The translations under genes were made by a program, and so were the position numbers. A stretch of 64,000 nt of DNA from contig CM043946.1 of NCBI GenBank assembly GCA_014529385.2, forward strand, positions 33,748,558 to 33,812,557, read 5' to 3'. The stretch comes from Adiantum capillus-veneris (taxonomy: Eukaryota; Streptophyta; Polypodiopsida; Polypodiales; Pteridaceae). Shown here in pieces: positions 62,441-64,000 of this stretch (position 1 is its first letter; every line of letters begins with the position of its first letter). The notes beneath the pieces are model-generated. The model was not told the DNA's origin. It saw nothing but the letters and a program-made list of their open reading frames with translations, and ran no database searches.

Positions 62441-63772
62441 CACTAGGTTGGTAATGGGACACTTTTATGTCTTGGGACACTTTTATGTCCTATTAAGTGA
62501 CCATTTTTCTTGAATTATGTCAAGAGTTTCAAAATGGATTTTGAGGTGCTATCTATATAGAAAGTTGTCTCATTAGCTGAAAAAAAACTTGAAATTTTTT
62601 TGGTCCATCTTTAACATTGTCCTTGCACAACATTTCACAACCTAAACTGTGTGAAAAAACGGGTCCTGTTTTTGGCTTTTTTCAACTTTTTGCAACTATA
62701 TCACTCTAGAATTCATGTTTGTGAGGTCTATAATGCTAGAGAACTATCTTTAGTAGTCCTCAACATGTCCTGATGCTTCTAGGGAGAAATAAATATTAAA
62801 GTTATAAGTTATGACCATATTACAAAAATTGTCAAATCTTGTTTTTTAGCCAATTTTAGCTCTTCTATGATTTTTTTGGTGGATTTCATGATATCCAAAT
62901 GCATTTTTGATTTTCTATGTCGCATATTGTAAGATAAAGCTAACATTCCTTGAGTTTTGGGGCACCTAATACCCTATTTTGCATAGTACACAACGATGGT
63001 TGATTTTTTCAATTATAAAAGAAAACGAAACATTCTAGTATATCAAGTATAGCTTTTTCAATATTGTTTGTTTCTTGTGACAACTACATGCATTTTGTAG
63101 GTAATAACCATATCTAGTCATAAGGATCAAATTTGGCTAGATATTGAATAGTTTCTATGGGATTCTACAACTCATAATGTTGAACCCAGTTTTTTCATGT
63201 TTGCTGTATTTAACACTTCATCTTTGTCCCCAAGATTCCCCTTGGTAAGAGATGTATTATTCTTTTGACATGCTCCATGGCTTCTTATGAACATAAAGGA
63301 CAATAGGGAACTAAGAAAACATGCATATATTATTTGTATTGAGCGTGGCTATAGAAACTTTGATGATAGGTTTGCAAAATGGTAAAAATTCAACTTTTTT
63401 GTACCTATTTATTTTGGCAAAACAAAAAATAGTGAGTGAGAAGCAATCATAAGTTCTAATTACCAACCCATTGAAGCTAACTAGGGAATTTATCTCAAGG
63501 CCTACAAAAATCCCTAATCTTATTTTTATGCAACAAAACATAAGAAATGACAGTTTTGATGAAAATTCACTGGTCCATTAACTTTGGAGGCTTGGTGTGA
63601 CCAAAAGATGAAGAAATTTTACAAGTTTCTTATTTTTTCCATGTTTAGTAGGCTTTGAACTATAACCTCATGAAAGGATTTTACAAAATGAGTGGATCTA
63701 CTATGGTTTTGGAGGTTTTCTTCAAAACCCTGAAAGGACACTTTTATGTCCTGTTAGGTTACCAACCTAGTG
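62441..63772. mobile_element. 1332-bp terminal-inverted-repeat element (CACTA ends)
   Basis: It starts CACTAGGTTGGTAA and ends with the exact complement TTACCAACCTAGTG. TTAA lies on both outer sides (62437-62440, 63773-63776). Near each end a ggacacttttatgtcct motif occurs (62458 and 62474 left; 63737 right). CACTA ends with subterminal repeats suggest a non-autonomous CACTA (CMC) element. A TTAA target would instead suit piggyBac; TTAA is its own complement, so duplication and inverted-repeat extension cannot be told apart. No transposase seen. Confidence 0.7.
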
Positions 63773-63776
63773 TTAA

Positions 63777-64000
63777 AGAGTATACACATAACTCTTACAT
63801 AGTAGAGTAATTAAAATTATCATATAGTTAGGACCAAAGTAAGGGAAAGTATCTACATGCAAAGAGTGTACCATAATATTTTTATGTTTTTTAAAATTTT
63901 TGCTTTTTTGAAACTAATTGGTAATTCATACACACCTATGTACAATGAGAAGAGAAGGTGAATTTTTCAAACATGTGCCTTGGGTTTAAAAAAAAGGTTG
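63777..64000. other. No gene recognised
   Basis: AT-rich sequence to the window edge. Confidence 0.5.

Overview
The window looks like heterochromatic DNA from a land plant with a large, retrotransposon-filled genome. The signs are plant-type Ty1/copia and Ty3/gypsy polyproteins, a Tat-type gypsy element with two RNase H domains, a plant-type LINE ORF1 remnant, initiator-tRNA-Met primer sites and long dinucleotide microsatellites. I see no intact cellular protein gene, no rRNA and no functional tRNA. The species cannot be fixed from sequence alone; a fern, gymnosperm or other large-genome vascular plant fits. All coding matter is mobile-element matter in various stages of decay, except a few short unassigned reading frames.

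Layout. (1) 1-4195 is one decayed minus-strand gypsy reverse transcriptase (RT), split by a large solo LTR (631-3575), a small solo LTR (3622-3848), a 106-bp insertion (374-479) and probably a further short insertion near 207-315. For the first three, the RT protein reads through again when the insert and one target-site copy are ignored. (2) 5174-6285 is a copia gag-protease remnant on the plus strand, followed directly by a plus-strand gypsy integrase remnant (6327-7600) and a long decayed extra ORF (8177-11563). (3) That extra ORF is cut by element B (11564-28167, minus, 159-bp LTRs) and resumes in frame at 28168. Element B is itself split by element A (13057-24468, minus), a Tat-type gypsy element with 2.2-2.4 kb microsatellite-laden LTRs. 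This is a three-level nest.

(4) About 28.3-34.5 kb holds an LTR end with primer site (30117), and a second degenerate copy of the B family (31.0-34.5 kb). (5) 35597-43.5 kb is an old minus-strand copia element interrupted by a nearly intact plus-strand copia element (37051-42234). The younger element has LTRs about 2% apart and one in-frame stop in an otherwise open gag-pol. (6) 44.7-45.3 kb is a LINE ORF1 remnant. 46401-46478 is a 78-nt loopless hairpin. 48139-48548 is a Mutator-like inverted-repeat element carrying a tRNA-like core. (7) 51-57 kb holds LTR, primer-site and gag remnants related to element A. (8) 60743-61571 is a decayed Pif1-type helicase, and 62441-63772 is a 1.33-kb terminal-inverted-repeat element beginning CACTA.

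The genes do not form a cellular pathway. They are layers of self-copying elements, and the order of insertion can be read from which element interrupts which. Coordinates, target-site copies and LTR differences were read by eye; none was confirmed by alignment software or database search.
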